From Ciceribacter lividus (GTDB lineage: Bacteria; Pseudomonadota; Alphaproteobacteria; Rhizobiales; Rhizobiaceae), in assembly GCF_003337715.1 (NCBI RefSeq), contig NZ_QPIX01000003.1, positions 124,001 through 188,000 of the forward strand: a stretch of DNA of 64,000 bases, given 5' to 3'. A program made the position numbers and the translations under genes. The notes beneath the pieces were generated by a model. It was not told the DNA's origin. It saw only the letters and a list, made by a program, of their open reading frames with translations, and did not search any database. Within the stretch, counting starts at the first letter, position 1. Each line of letters starts with the position of its first letter. Positions 8,659 to 16,966 of the stretch are shown in pieces.

Positions 8659-8687
8659 GCCATACGCCGATCCCGGGCTTGCGTCAA
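8659..8687 (-). promoter_or_regulatory. Putative sigma-70 promoter of the metZ riboswitch RNA
   Basis: On the minus strand TTGACG (8687-8682), a 17-bp spacer and TATGGC (8664-8659) lie just upstream of the SAM-II aptamer. This places the predicted transcription start near 8652, so the transcript would begin almost exactly at the aptamer. Confidence 0.55.
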
Positions 8688-8730
8688 TTCCTCGACTTTG
8701 GTTTTGTCGGGCCAAACGGGATGAGACAAG

Positions 8731-9828
8731 ATGACAAGGACCACGGGTATCCTGGCGGATCGCGCCATCGACGCGCTGTTCGCTGAAGGCCGGCTGAAAA
8801 GCGAGGCGCCCCTCGACGCCGACCAGGTGCAACCGGCAAGCCTCGACCTGCGCCTCGGCTCGAAGGCGTTGCGTGTTCGTGCGAGCTTCATGCCTGGTCG
8901 CGAGCACAAGGTCGCCGACAAGCTCGAACGCCTGACGCTGCACGAGATCGATCTTGAGAACGGGGCCGTGCTGGAGACAGGCTGCGTCTACATCGTGCCG
9001 CTGATGGAAAGCCTCGACCTGCCGCAGGACATGTCGGCCTCGGCCAATCCCAAGAGCTCGACCGGACGGCTCGACATATTCACCCGCGTGATGGTCGATC
9101 ACGCCCAGGAGTTCGACAAGATTCCCGCCGGCTACCGCGGGCCTCTCTATCTCGAGATCAGCCCGCGGACGTTCCCGGTCATCGTCCGGCGCGGATCGCG
9201 CCTGTCTCAGATCAGGTTCCGCGTCGGCCACTCGCTGCTGAGCGACACCGAACTGCTCGATCTGCACAAGGCGGAGACGCTCGTTGCGAGTGAGGTCCCG
9301 AATGTCTCGGGTGGTGGCATCGCGCTGTCGATCGATCTGAAGGGCAGTGGTCCCGACGGCTTGATCGGCTATCGCGGCAAGCATCATACGTCCGTGATCG
9401 ACGTCGACCGCAAGGCGGCCCATGATGTGCTCGATTTCTGGGAACCGCTCTACAGCCGCGGGCGCGACGAACTGATCCTCGATCCGGACGAGTTCTACAT
9501 CCTCGTTTCTCGGGAGGCCGTCCACGTGCCGCCGCTCTTCGCGGCGGAGATGACTCCCTATGATCCTCTCGTCGGTGAATTCCGCGTGCACTATGCGGGC
9601 TTCTTCGATCCGGGCTTTGGTCATGCCGGTGCAGGCGGTGCCGGCAGCCGCGCCGTGCTCGAAGTCCGCAGCCACGAGGTGCCGTTCATCCTGGAACATG
9701 GACAGGTGATCGGGCGGTTGGTTTACGAGCACATGCAGGAGCGTCCGGCAGGCCTGTATGGCACCGGCCTTGGCTCCAGCTACCAGGCGCAGGGACTAAA
9801 GCTGTCCAAGCATTTCCGGGTTGGCTGA
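8731..9828 (+). CDS. dcd: 2'-deoxycytidine 5'-triphosphate deaminase, long alphaproteobacterial form
   Basis: Deaminates dCTP to dUTP for thymidylate synthesis. At 365 aa it is about twice the length of the enterobacterial Dcd and matches the long alphaproteobacterial family, which looks like two dUTPase-fold halves. The N-terminal half has VQPASLDLRLG (about 31-41) and ANPKSSTGRLDIFTRV (about 106-121); the C-terminal half has PYDPLVGEFRVHYAGFFDPGFG and the AVLEVRSHEVPF strand. ATG 8731 follows a short gap after the divergent metZ promoter. Its last 33 bases overlap the convergent ion-channel gene. Confidence 0.93.
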   Translation: MTRTTGILADRAIDALFAEGRLKSEAPLDADQVQPASLDLRLGSKALRVRASFMPGREHKVADKLERLTLHEIDLENGAVLETGCVYIVPLMESLDLPQDMSASANPKSSTGRLDIFTRVMVDHAQEFDKIPAGYRGPLYLEISPRTFPVIVRRGSRLSQIRFRVGHSLLSDTELLDLHKAETLVASEVPNVSGGGIALSIDLKGSGPDGLIGYRGKHHTSVIDVDRKAAHDVLDFWEPLYSRGRDELILDPDEFYILVSREAVHVPPLFAAEMTPYDPLVGEFRVHYAGFFDPGFGHAGAGGAGSRAVLEVRSHEVPFILEHGQVIGRLVYEHMQERPAGLYGTGLGSSYQAQGLKLSKHFRVG

Positions 9829-10641
9829 CGCGCGCCGTAACGCCGCGACTTCACTTCGCAGTTCTCTCAGTTCCGCAAGGATGAGATCCTGGCTCTCCTT
9901 GAGGTCTTCCTGGTCCCCTGCGCTCGGAATCTCATGCTCGGCCTGCATGGACGAGACGATGATCCCGATGAAGAGATTGAGGACCGTGAAGGACGTCGCG
10001 ACGATGAACGGGATGAAGAAGACCCAGGCGAGTGGGTGAAGCGCCATCACCGGACGCACGACGTCGCCGGTCCAGCCTTCGAGCGTCATGACCTGGAAAA
10101 GCGTGAAGGCGGACTTGCCGATATTGCCGAAAAGCTCAGGAAAATCCGTGGCGAACAGCTTCGTTGCGGCGACCGAGGAGACGTAGAAGACGAGCCCCAG
10201 CAGGAGGAAGATCGACCCCATGCCCGGGAGTGCCGAGAAGAGCCCGCCGACGACGCGCCGCATCGAGGGCACGACGGAGATCAGCCGGAAGAGGCGCAGG
10301 ACGCGCATGGCTCGCAGGATCGAGACCGTTTCCGTCGCCGGAACGATCGAGATGGCGATGACGAGGAGGTCGAAGACCCGCCAGGGGTCGTGGAAGAAGC
10401 GGCTGCGGTAAACGGCAAGTCGTGCCAGGATCTCGAGGACGAAGATCGCAAGAAGGGTGTGGTCGATCGCGTAGAGCAGGGATCCGTAGCGAGCCCAGAG
10501 GACGGGCGAGGTCTCGAGCCCCAGGGTAAGCGCGTTCAACAGGATCAGGACGGTGATGGCCGTTTCGAAACGGTTCGATTCGAGAAGGCGGCGGAAGAAG
10601 GGCATGGTGGCAATCCGGATGTCTGGCAGTCGCCGCCACAT
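9796..10641 (-). CDS. Voltage-gated ion channel (NaChBac/Kv-like, six-helix)
   Basis: Inner-membrane ion transporter of 281 aa. It shows helices S1-S6, with a voltage-sensor S4 carrying arginines every third residue (ILRAMRVLRLFRL, about 108-120) and a pore loop TLEGWTG (about 186-192). That loop resembles the sodium-selective TLESW filter of NaChBac with S changed to G. A short charged C-terminal coiled coil follows (about 236-270). The start could be 10641 or the in-frame ATG at 10605. Ion selectivity cannot be fixed from the sequence. Its 3' end overlaps dcd by 33 bases. Confidence 0.88.
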   Translation of the reverse strand: MWRRLPDIRIATMPFFRRLLESNRFETAITVLILLNALTLGLETSPVLWARYGSLLYAIDHTLLAIFVLEILARLAVYRSRFFHDPWRVFDLLVIAISIVPATETVSILRAMRVLRLFRLISVVPSMRRVVGGLFSALPGMGSIFLLLGLVFYVSSVAATKLFATDFPELFGNIGKSAFTLFQVMTLEGWTGDVVRPVMALHPLAWVFFIPFIVATSFTVLNLFIGIIVSSMQAEHEIPSAGDQEDLKESQDLILAELRELRSEVAALRRASANPEMLGQL

Positions 10642-10753
10642 TGCCCCGTGAAAGTAAAAACTTGGTGGCTTTGGCGCGTGATAGGCAAAGCGTCGCTGTG
10701 CAGGTTCTTCACACTTGACAGACCGGGGGATCTGTTGGATTTGTGCCCCTGTC

Positions 10754-10827
10754 GCGGGTGTAGCTCAATGGTAGAGCAGCAGCTTCCCAAGCTGAATACG
10801 AGGGTTCGATTCCCTTCACCCGCTCCA
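10754..10827 (+). tRNA. tRNA-Gly (anticodon CCC)
   Basis: A 74-nt cloverleaf with acceptor GCGGGTG/CACCCGC, D-arm TAGCTCAATGGTAGAGC, anticodon arm CAGC-TTCCCAA-GCTG giving anticodon CCC, T-arm GGGTTCGATTCCC, and encoded CCA end. It reads GGG glycine codons. Confidence 0.96.
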
Positions 10828-10836
10828 GCTTCTCCC

Positions 10837-12075
10837 TTATCCGGCATCGTTCCTTTGTTCCGGGCGTCTTCCGCGTTGCCGGATCTGCAAGGCGGCGAGG
10901 CCGAGCAGCGTGCAGAGCGTGAATACGGCACCGCCCAGGAACGTGCCCTCGGCGCCGGCGAGGTCCCATAGGCCACCGGCGATCATGCTCGCCGCAAGCA
11001 GCGCCATCCCGGTGATCAGGTTGAACATGCCGAACGCCGTACCGCGCAGTTCGGGTGGGGCGGTATCGGCAACCAGCGCCGAGAGCAGCCCCTGGGTAAA
11101 CCCCATATGCAAGCCCCAGAGCGTTGCCCCGGCGGCCAGTCCGGCAAAGCCGGAGCTGAATGCCAGGACAATGTCTGCAACAAGCAGCAGGAAAAGCCCG
11201 GCCACCAGCAGCGTCATGCGGTTCACCCGGTCCGACAGTGCGCCGACAGGATAGGCGGAAAGCGCGTAGGCAATGTTCATGATCACCATCACCAGCGGAA
11301 CGAATACAATGGGAAGACCGATGTCCTGCCCCTTGAGCACCAGGAAGGCTTCGCTGAAACGCGCCAGAGTGAAGGCCGTCGCGACCGCGACGATTTTCCA
11401 GTAGGCTGCTCCGAGACGAACGAGTTCGGCCCGGCGAAGCGGCATGCGTGCGGTCCGCCGTGCCGCAATGTTTGGCGGCTCTTTCACGGCGAACGTGATG
11501 AGGCCGGCCGAGACGAGGGCCGGAACGACGGCGATCCAGAAGACCGCCGTGAAGTTGTCGCTGAAGATCCACATGAAGAGGATGGCGAAGAGCGGCCCCA
11601 GCAGCGCACCGAGGGTGTCCAGCGACTGCCTGAGCCCGAAGCTTGCGCCCCGGAGTTCCGGAGATGTGATGTCGGCAACCAGCGCGTCGCGCGGTGCCCC
11701 GCGGATGCCCTTGCCAATCCGATCGATAAAGCGCGCAGCAACCAGCCATCCGATACTCGGCGCAAGCGGGAAAATGGGCTTGGTCACCGCCGCGAGGGTG
11801 TACCCGAAGGCAGCGAGCAGCTTGCGTTTTCCGAGCCAGTCGCTGAGAGCGCCGGAAAACACCTTGGTAACGGAAGCAGTCGCCTCGGCGATCCCTTCGA
11901 TGACGCCGACGGTGAGGGTTGATGCTCCGAGCGCGCCGACAAGATAGAGAGGCAGCAGCGCGTGGATCATCTCCGAGGAGACATCCATGAACAGCGAGAC
12001 GAAACCGATCGTCCAAACGGCACCGGGCACGCGTTTCCACGTTCCCCAGCCGGATTTTGCCTGTTCTTCACTCAT
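10837..12075 (-). CDS. Major facilitator superfamily transporter
   Basis: Inner-membrane protein of 412 aa with about 12 hydrophobic helices. The MFS A-loop motif between helices 2 and 3 appears as GALSDWLGKRKL (about 75-86), and a second-half copy as GALSDRVNRMTL. The N-terminal motif MDVSSEMIHALLPLYL is typical of a family of poorly characterised bacterial MFS permeases. The substrate cannot be predicted. The gene stands alone, converging with tRNA-Gly, and precedes the glycosyltransferase gene in the same direction only in position: the glycosyltransferase lies upstream (75 bases away) and could be co-transcribed. Confidence 0.9.
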   Translation of the reverse strand: MSEEQAKSGWGTWKRVPGAVWTIGFVSLFMDVSSEMIHALLPLYLVGALGASTLTVGVIEGIAEATASVTKVFSGALSDWLGKRKLLAAFGYTLAAVTKPIFPLAPSIGWLVAARFIDRIGKGIRGAPRDALVADITSPELRGASFGLRQSLDTLGALLGPLFAILFMWIFSDNFTAVFWIAVVPALVSAGLITFAVKEPPNIAARRTARMPLRRAELVRLGAAYWKIVAVATAFTLARFSEAFLVLKGQDIGLPIVFVPLVMVIMNIAYALSAYPVGALSDRVNRMTLLVAGLFLLLVADIVLAFSSGFAGLAAGATLWGLHMGFTQGLLSALVADTAPPELRGTAFGMFNLITGMALLAASMIAGGLWDLAGAEGTFLGGAVFTLCTLLGLAALQIRQRGRRPEQRNDAG

Positions 12076-12150
12076 GCCGCCCCCTGGTAGCCGGTATGTC
12101 GCAGATCACGCCCAGCATTCACGCATCCTGTGTGGCTGTGTCTCTGACAG

Positions 12151-14139
12151 TCAAGCCTGCCCGCTTTCGGGGTTAACACCGGTGCAGTCGGCTGCAGCCG
12201 GGGGAGGGGTGGCCGCCGGCATCGTGACAGGGCGCGGCTCATGTGGCGTCTTGTTCCAGAAGAAAGGTCTCTCCCTCAGTTCGAAGGCGGCACGCCAGGC
12301 CGCATAGGAGACCATCATCCAATAGACGGGTATCGCAAGCCAGCGCCAGCCGAGAAGGCGTCGCTCGTATTCGATCATTGCGGAGACGCCGAGCCCGAGA
12401 AAAATGCTGTAGCTGCCGAAGATGTTCATCGCGTCGATGCCGAAAAGCAGGTTTTTCAGCGGATGGATGTGTTCGGCGGGGCTCTGAAGCATTGCGATCG
12501 CCGAAGTGGTGAAGAAGACGAGGATTGCAGGGTGTCCAAGCGATGAGACCAGCATGCCTCCGATCAGCAGTTGAAAGACGACGAACGCCCCGGTTCCCAT
12601 CTCGCGGCGGGCACGTCCGGGATCGCGCATCACCACCAGCCACGTTTGCAGCCAGCCCTTGAACCAACGTGTCCTTTGTCCGAGCCAGACCCGCGCTCTG
12701 ATCGGCGCATCTTCGAATGTGTGCCGGCGGATCGTCTCGGACCGGTAGCCGAGGCGGTAGAGCCGCATGCCGAGGTCGGCGTCCTCGGTGACATTGTATG
12801 GGTCCCAACCGCCTGCGGCACGCAGTGCGGCTGTGCGGAAATGATTGGAGGTGCCGCCGAGTGGCAATGGCATGCGATAGCGGGCGAGAAGCGGCAGCAA
12901 GCCACGAAAGAGTGCCGCGTATTCGAGCGCGAAGACCGTGCTGATGCAGGATTCACGCATGTTGGTGATGATGAGCGGCGCCTGCAGGCAGGTTACCTCG
13001 GGGGCAGCCGTCTGAAAACGGGCATAGGCCTCCTTCAACTGACCCGGATGCGGACGATCTTCGGCATCGTATATTGCGAGATAGTCGCCGCGCGTGCCGG
13101 CGAGGGCATAGAGAAGCGCCTTGGGCTTGGTACGCGGTCCGCCTGGCGGTACGACGACGATTTCCATATGCGATCCCGGCCGCAGCTTGCGGATCGCCTC
13201 GATGGTCTCGTGGTCGTCCGCCTCGCAAACGAGCTTGATATCCAGCCGGGAGGGAGGCCAGTCGAGTCGCTCCAGGGCAGCGATCAATTGGCCTGCGATC
13301 GGCGCTTCGCGATAGAGCGCCACCAGGATCGAGTAGATCGGTAGCGGGCCGTCCGCGATCAGGGCTTCGGGCAGGATATCGCGACCACGAGGATGGAAGA
13401 GTGCTCCCAGTCGCAAGACCATTGCTGCGAAGTAGAGAGACGACAGCAGTACGTGAAGCGCCAGTGCGACCGGTCCGGAGGCGAGCAGCAGCGCGGCCAC
13501 GCCGCCGGTCAGGAATGCGCCGGCGACGAAGCCTTGTCGACCGGTCATGACGATACGGGCCGAATGCTGCGGGGTCTCTTCGAACAGCGCGTTCGAAACG
13601 GTCGCGACCCTACGTGCTGCGCCCGCTTGCCAGACGGCTCGGCGAATAGAGGAGGCCGATGCGACAGTCAGCGCTGCCCTGAGGGTCGGATGGTGGACGA
13701 ACCTCTCGGCGAGGTCTGCAAGGTGACGGGCCTCCGGCGCGATGGCGGTCAACGGCGCTTTGTCCGGGGAATGCAGGCGCAGGAGGGTCGGACGCTGCAG
13801 GAGCACATCCAGCGCCGGGCGATCCATGACTTGGTCGGGCGATATTTCCTCCAGGAACGGCAGGCCAAGCAGCCGTGCGATCGCCGCGTAATAGGTCTGC
13901 TCATCGACGCTGCCTTCGGCGAGCAGTTCCTGTTCTATAGTGCTTCCGTTTGCGTGTGCCCGCCGTGCCATGCTTTTGATGAAAGGCTTGGAGAAGCCGA
14001 GTTGGCGCAGTGCCCGCGCCTCGGTCTGGAAGGCATGCGAAACACCGGCGTCAGCGGCGGCCTTGCCGCCGTCTGGACGCGCAGTCACCACCCGACGGGT
14101 GGCGCCGTTCGGCTCCCCTCGGTATTCCCCGGCCTGCAT
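12151..14139 (-). CDS. Membrane GT2-family processive glycosyltransferase with MshEN-like N-terminal domain
   Basis: Protein of 662 aa. Residues about 40-150 resemble the MshEN/type II secretion GspE N-terminal domain (YYAAIARLLGLPFLEEI), a fold that in some proteins binds cyclic di-GMP. Two hydrophobic segments (about 203-245) precede a cytoplasmic GT2 domain with D-A-E-D (about 358-361), TEDAD (about 451-455) and Q-x-x-RW (QRTRW, about 488-492), the D,D,D,QxxRW set of cellulose-synthase-like enzymes. Several more membrane helices follow. It probably makes or extends a cell-surface polysaccharide from a nucleotide sugar. The product is unknown, and no export partners are adjacent. Confidence 0.88.
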   Translation of the reverse strand: MQAGEYRGEPNGATRRVVTARPDGGKAAADAGVSHAFQTEARALRQLGFSKPFIKSMARRAHANGSTIEQELLAEGSVDEQTYYAAIARLLGLPFLEEISPDQVMDRPALDVLLQRPTLLRLHSPDKAPLTAIAPEARHLADLAERFVHHPTLRAALTVASASSIRRAVWQAGAARRVATVSNALFEETPQHSARIVMTGRQGFVAGAFLTGGVAALLLASGPVALALHVLLSSLYFAAMVLRLGALFHPRGRDILPEALIADGPLPIYSILVALYREAPIAGQLIAALERLDWPPSRLDIKLVCEADDHETIEAIRKLRPGSHMEIVVVPPGGPRTKPKALLYALAGTRGDYLAIYDAEDRPHPGQLKEAYARFQTAAPEVTCLQAPLIITNMRESCISTVFALEYAALFRGLLPLLARYRMPLPLGGTSNHFRTAALRAAGGWDPYNVTEDADLGMRLYRLGYRSETIRRHTFEDAPIRARVWLGQRTRWFKGWLQTWLVVMRDPGRARREMGTGAFVVFQLLIGGMLVSSLGHPAILVFFTTSAIAMLQSPAEHIHPLKNLLFGIDAMNIFGSYSIFLGLGVSAMIEYERRLLGWRWLAIPVYWMMVSYAAWRAAFELRERPFFWNKTPHEPRPVTMPAATPPPAAADCTGVNPESGQA

Positions 14140-14197
14140 GCTTCTGATAAACCGTCATCGACCGATGACGTCCCAGCCTGTCCCGGAATGGATCATA

Positions 14198-15073
14198 ATG
14201 GTACACGCAAAAGTTTCATCCCTGGATTTGAAGGGTGTGCTCGCATTCCTTGTATCGGGTTGTGTTCTGCTATCCTCGGCCATCGTGCCCGCGAGGGTTG
14301 CTGCGCAACAGCTGCCGGTACTGTTCGATGCCAACGAGCGGCTACCGCGTCCTGATCTGTCGACATTGCTGCGGCTGCGCTTCCTGACCACCACAGATTT
14401 TCCGCCGTTCAACTTTGCCGACCAGACGGGACGTCTTGCCGGTTTCCACGTAGAGCTCGCCCGTGAAATCTGCTCGGAACTCGCCATCGAGGCCAAGTGC
14501 CAGATTCAGGCGCTGCCGTATGCCGATCTGGAGAAAGCTCTCTCGGAAGGGCAGGGGGAGGCGGTTATCGCGGGTGTCGGGGTCACGACGGAGCTCAGGA
14601 GGAGCTTCTCGTTTTCGCGCCCCTTCATGCAACTGCCTGCGCGGTTCGTTCGCAACGCCGGCGTCGATATTCCCGGCAACGAGGTTGCGAGCCTTGCCGG
14701 TCGCCCGGTCGGCGTGGTGAAGGGTACGGCGCACGAGGCCATGCTGAAGGCTTTCTTCCCTGATGTTCGTTCGACCGGCTTTGCAGATCGCGGTGCGATG
14801 TTGCAGGCACTGAAGGAAAAGAAGGTGGACGCCGTCTTTGCCGATGCGCTGCAACTGTCCTTCTGGACGGCGGGTGAGGCTTCCGGCCATTGCTGCACGA
14901 TGATGGACGGCGCCTACGTCTCGGAAAAATTCCTCGGCGAGGGGCTGACGATCATGCTGAGGCAGGACGAGGGGGCGTTGACCGCCGCCATAGATAGCGC
15001 GCTTGCCGCGATTTCTCGCGACGGACGGTTGCAGGAAATCTATCTGCGCTATTTCCCCAACAGCCTCTACTGA
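14198..15073 (+). CDS. Periplasmic amino-acid-type substrate-binding protein (SBP family 3)
   Basis: Protein of 291 aa with an N-terminal hydrophobic signal (VLAFLVSGCVLLSSAIVPARVAAQ). The mature part starts with LRFLTTTDFPPFNFADQTGRLAGFHVELAREI, and later has AVIAGVGVT, SFSRPFMQ and GRPVGVVKGT, all typical of polar-amino-acid/glutamine binding proteins. I chose ATG 14198; ATG 14165 is in frame but would nearly abut the divergent glycosyltransferase. No permease or ATPase gene is adjacent, so it may serve a distant transporter or act as a sensor. It is divergent from the glycosyltransferase across 58 bases. Confidence 0.88.
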   Translation: MVHAKVSSLDLKGVLAFLVSGCVLLSSAIVPARVAAQQLPVLFDANERLPRPDLSTLLRLRFLTTTDFPPFNFADQTGRLAGFHVELAREICSELAIEAKCQIQALPYADLEKALSEGQGEAVIAGVGVTTELRRSFSFSRPFMQLPARFVRNAGVDIPGNEVASLAGRPVGVVKGTAHEAMLKAFFPDVRSTGFADRGAMLQALKEKKVDAVFADALQLSFWTAGEASGHCCTMMDGAYVSEKFLGEGLTIMLRQDEGALTAAIDSALAAISRDGRLQEIYLRYFPNSLY

Positions 15074-15089
15074 CGGCGGCAGCGGATCC

Positions 15090-15503
15090 TCAGGCGGGGC
15101 GATAGCGGGCGATCGCGCTGTGCTCGATCGCCGCGCAGGTGAGCTTGTCCAGCGTCAGCCGGTCACGCAGCATTTGGAGCAGCCGGATTTCTTCCGGGCG
15201 GATGCAGAGGTCGACCGCCATGATTTCGACGGCGAGTGCATAGGCGGTATCATAGCTGCGGGGCGGAACGGTATCCCTGACCACTTCCAGCGCGATATCC
15301 AGCCCTTCTGGCCCGGCGAGGATATCGGCGCAACGCTGCGACACCTCGATCAGCCGTTCCTTGTCGAAATCCTTGAAGATAGGCAGGACGTCGATCAACT
15401 GACCGATGCGGCCGAGCTCTTTGTCGTTCATCGCATTGTCGACGGCGGAAGCCATTACCATGACGAAAATCAGGGCTTCCTGGGTGGTCAGGCGCTTGCT
15501 CAT
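15090..15503 (-). CDS. TerB-family tellurite resistance-like protein
   Basis: Cytoplasmic all-helical protein of 137 aa. The segment LTTQEALIFVMVMASAVDNAMNDKELGRIGQLI (about 5-37; acidic D-N-A-M-N-D-K-E helix pair) and the second-half AVDLCIRPEEIRLLQMLRDRL match the duplicated TerB helical unit, where acidic residues bind metal. The start at 15503 (MSKRLTTQ) is preferred over the 15548 extension. TerB proteins occur widely outside tellurite operons, so a resistance role should not be assumed. It converges with the solute-binding protein gene. Confidence 0.85.
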   Translation of the reverse strand: MSKRLTTQEALIFVMVMASAVDNAMNDKELGRIGQLIDVLPIFKDFDKERLIEVSQRCADILAGPEGLDIALEVVRDTVPPRSYDTAYALAVEIMAVDLCIRPEEIRLLQMLRDRLTLDKLTCAAIEHSAIARYRPA

Positions 15504-15557
15504 GTTCGGAAGAAACCTCGTTGTTTTTCCGTAGAGTAGGCGCGCCATGGATGGGAT

Positions 15558-16232
15558 TCAAGGCTGGTCGTTCGGCCCGTCGCGCGGATCGTCGCCGAAA
15601 ATGCCGCGCCGGTCTGTCCGGGCAGCGGCGCTCAGTTCCGCGAGGACCGATCCGGGTTCGGCTTCCGCCCAGCCGTTGCGCACGAGCCAGGCGCCGATGT
15701 CTGTCCCGCCGACGCGGCAAACGGTCACCAGCATGTCCTTCTCATTCGCCCCAGTCTGATCGCAGGCGACGGTACGGTTGCGGATCAGCATGCGCTGCTG
15801 CGTGCGTGCCACCACACCGCACGGCCAGGGTGCGCCGCCTCCGGAGGGACAGCGCCGTCCGACCGCGGTTGGCATGACTCCTGCCAGTCTCACGCGCCGG
15901 CCGCGCGCCGCGAGCAAGCCCGCGGCGCCTGACCAGGGGCGTTGCAGGAGGACAATTTCCACCTTTTCCTCGTCTTCTCCGCCGAGGGGTGGCCGGGGCG
16001 CTATGCGTTCCAGCGCCTCACCGGGTCCCTCTGTCGGGGAAGCGAATTGTCCGGGGCTGATCGCCCGGACGCGCCGGCGCTCGACGACGGGCGCGGGCGC
16101 CTTTGGCCGGGTGACGGCGGTTTCCGTTTCCGGCGGGGGAAGGACGGGTCGCAGGCGGGCGCCGGCAATCACCAGGGCCGAGCCCCAGGCGAGGATCACG
16201 ACACCGCTTGCAATCACCGCCGCACGACGCAT
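15558..16232 (-). CDS. Thermonuclease (SNase)-fold protein, probably catalytically degenerate
   Basis: Protein of 224 aa with an N-terminal membrane anchor or signal (about 6-25), a proline-rich linker and a C-terminal SNase-like domain (about 95-200). The domain keeps RVRLAGV, the WPCG motif, the Cys pairs and the DIGAWLVRNGWAEAEPGS end typical of rhizobial SNc proteins. Two catalytic features look lost: the APE glutamate region reads MPTAVGRRC, and the D-R-Y-G-R arginine region reads NEKDMLVTVC. It is therefore likely a structural or binding paralogue at the cell envelope. It lies just downstream of the S24 regulator on the same strand. Confidence 0.78.
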   Translation of the reverse strand: MRRAAVIASGVVILAWGSALVIAGARLRPVLPPPETETAVTRPKAPAPVVERRRVRAISPGQFASPTEGPGEALERIAPRPPLGGEDEEKVEIVLLQRPWSGAAGLLAARGRRVRLAGVMPTAVGRRCPSGGGAPWPCGVVARTQQRMLIRNRTVACDQTGANEKDMLVTVCRVGGTDIGAWLVRNGWAEAEPGSVLAELSAAARTDRRGIFGDDPRDGPNDQP

Positions 16233-16245
16233 ACCTGAAACGGTC

Positions 16246-16911
16246 TCACTGGCTAGCCCAGATGATCCGGGCGATCCATTCGACGTCGGCCATGTCGAAG
16301 CTGCGATTGGGGTGTTCGGGGTTGAGCGAAAGAAGTTCGATCGATTTTGCCGTCTGGCGTGCCAGCACCTTGGCCATGACCTCGCCTTCGCGGGTCTTGA
16401 CCACCACGCGGTCGCCCCGGCGTACCTGGGCGCCCGGTTCGACGATCAACACGTCGCCGTCCCGGTAGAGCGGCAGCATGCTGTCACCCTGGATTTCGAG
16501 GGCGTAGACGCCTGCCTTGCGATCCGGTGACGCGGGGAACTCGACGAGGTCCCAGCCCTGGCCTGCCGGAAATCCGCCGTCGTCGAAAAAGCCGCCTGCG
16601 CCGGCCTGTGCAAAGCCGATCAGCGGAATGGCGCCGGGTGTCGCCGGCAGTGCACCCTGGGCCACGCTCACGCGCCCGTCGTTCGGTTGCATGTAGCTCA
16701 TGAACTGGTCGATGCTGGCTCCGGTCGCCTCAAGCACCTTCGCGATGGATTCGGTCGATGGCCAGCGCATGCGTCCGTCGGCGGCGACACGTTTCGATTT
16801 GTTGAACGATGTGGGGTCGAGGCCCGCCCGTCTGGCGAGGCCGGAGGGCGTCAGTTGATTGCGCTCCGCCAGCTTGTCGATCGCGCTCCAGATACTGTCA
16901 TGCGATAGCAT
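16246..16911 (-). CDS. S24/LexA-like helix-turn-helix transcriptional regulator
   Basis: Protein of 221 aa. An N-terminal XRE-type HTH (about 8-70, LTPSGLARRAGLDPTSFNKSKR) is joined to a C-terminal S24 peptidase domain. The domain has catalytic Ser about 144 in EIQGDSMLPLYRDGD, Lys about 181 in GEVMAKVL, and a candidate self-cleavage Ala-Gly near 103-104 (GFAQAGAGG). Proteins of this type act as repressors that can be inactivated by self-cleavage, as in phage CI or LexA. I do not see the alphaproteobacterial LexA box (GAAC-N7-GTTC) upstream. The SNase-like gene 13 bases downstream is probably in the same transcript. Confidence 0.9.
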   Translation of the reverse strand: MLSHDSIWSAIDKLAERNQLTPSGLARRAGLDPTSFNKSKRVAADGRMRWPSTESIAKVLEATGASIDQFMSYMQPNDGRVSVAQGALPATPGAIPLIGFAQAGAGGFFDDGGFPAGQGWDLVEFPASPDRKAGVYALEIQGDSMLPLYRDGDVLIVEPGAQVRRGDRVVVKTREGEVMAKVLARQTAKSIELLSLNPEHPNRSFDMADVEWIARIIWASQ

Positions 16912-16946
16912 CGTCGCTCATGCTCCAGAGGGGAAACGGACAAAAA

Positions 16947-16966
16947 CGGACCTTCCGCTCGGTCCG
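16947..16966 (-). terminator. Inverted repeat between the response regulator and S24 gene (terminator or operator)
   Basis: Minus-strand arms CGGACC and GGTCCG separated by 8 nt are followed by TTTTTG, which fits an intrinsic terminator for the upstream response-regulator gene. It also lies 36-55 bases upstream of the S24 regulator start, an ideal operator position. A second inverted repeat, AAGAGGA-N6-TCCTCTT, lies at 17003-17022. Confidence 0.5.

Noticed and set aside
15090..15503. A tellurite resistance operon around the TerB-like gene
   Set aside because: No terA, terD or terE genes accompany it, and the TerC-superfamily gene at 57.3-58.4 kb is unlinked and of a different subfamily.
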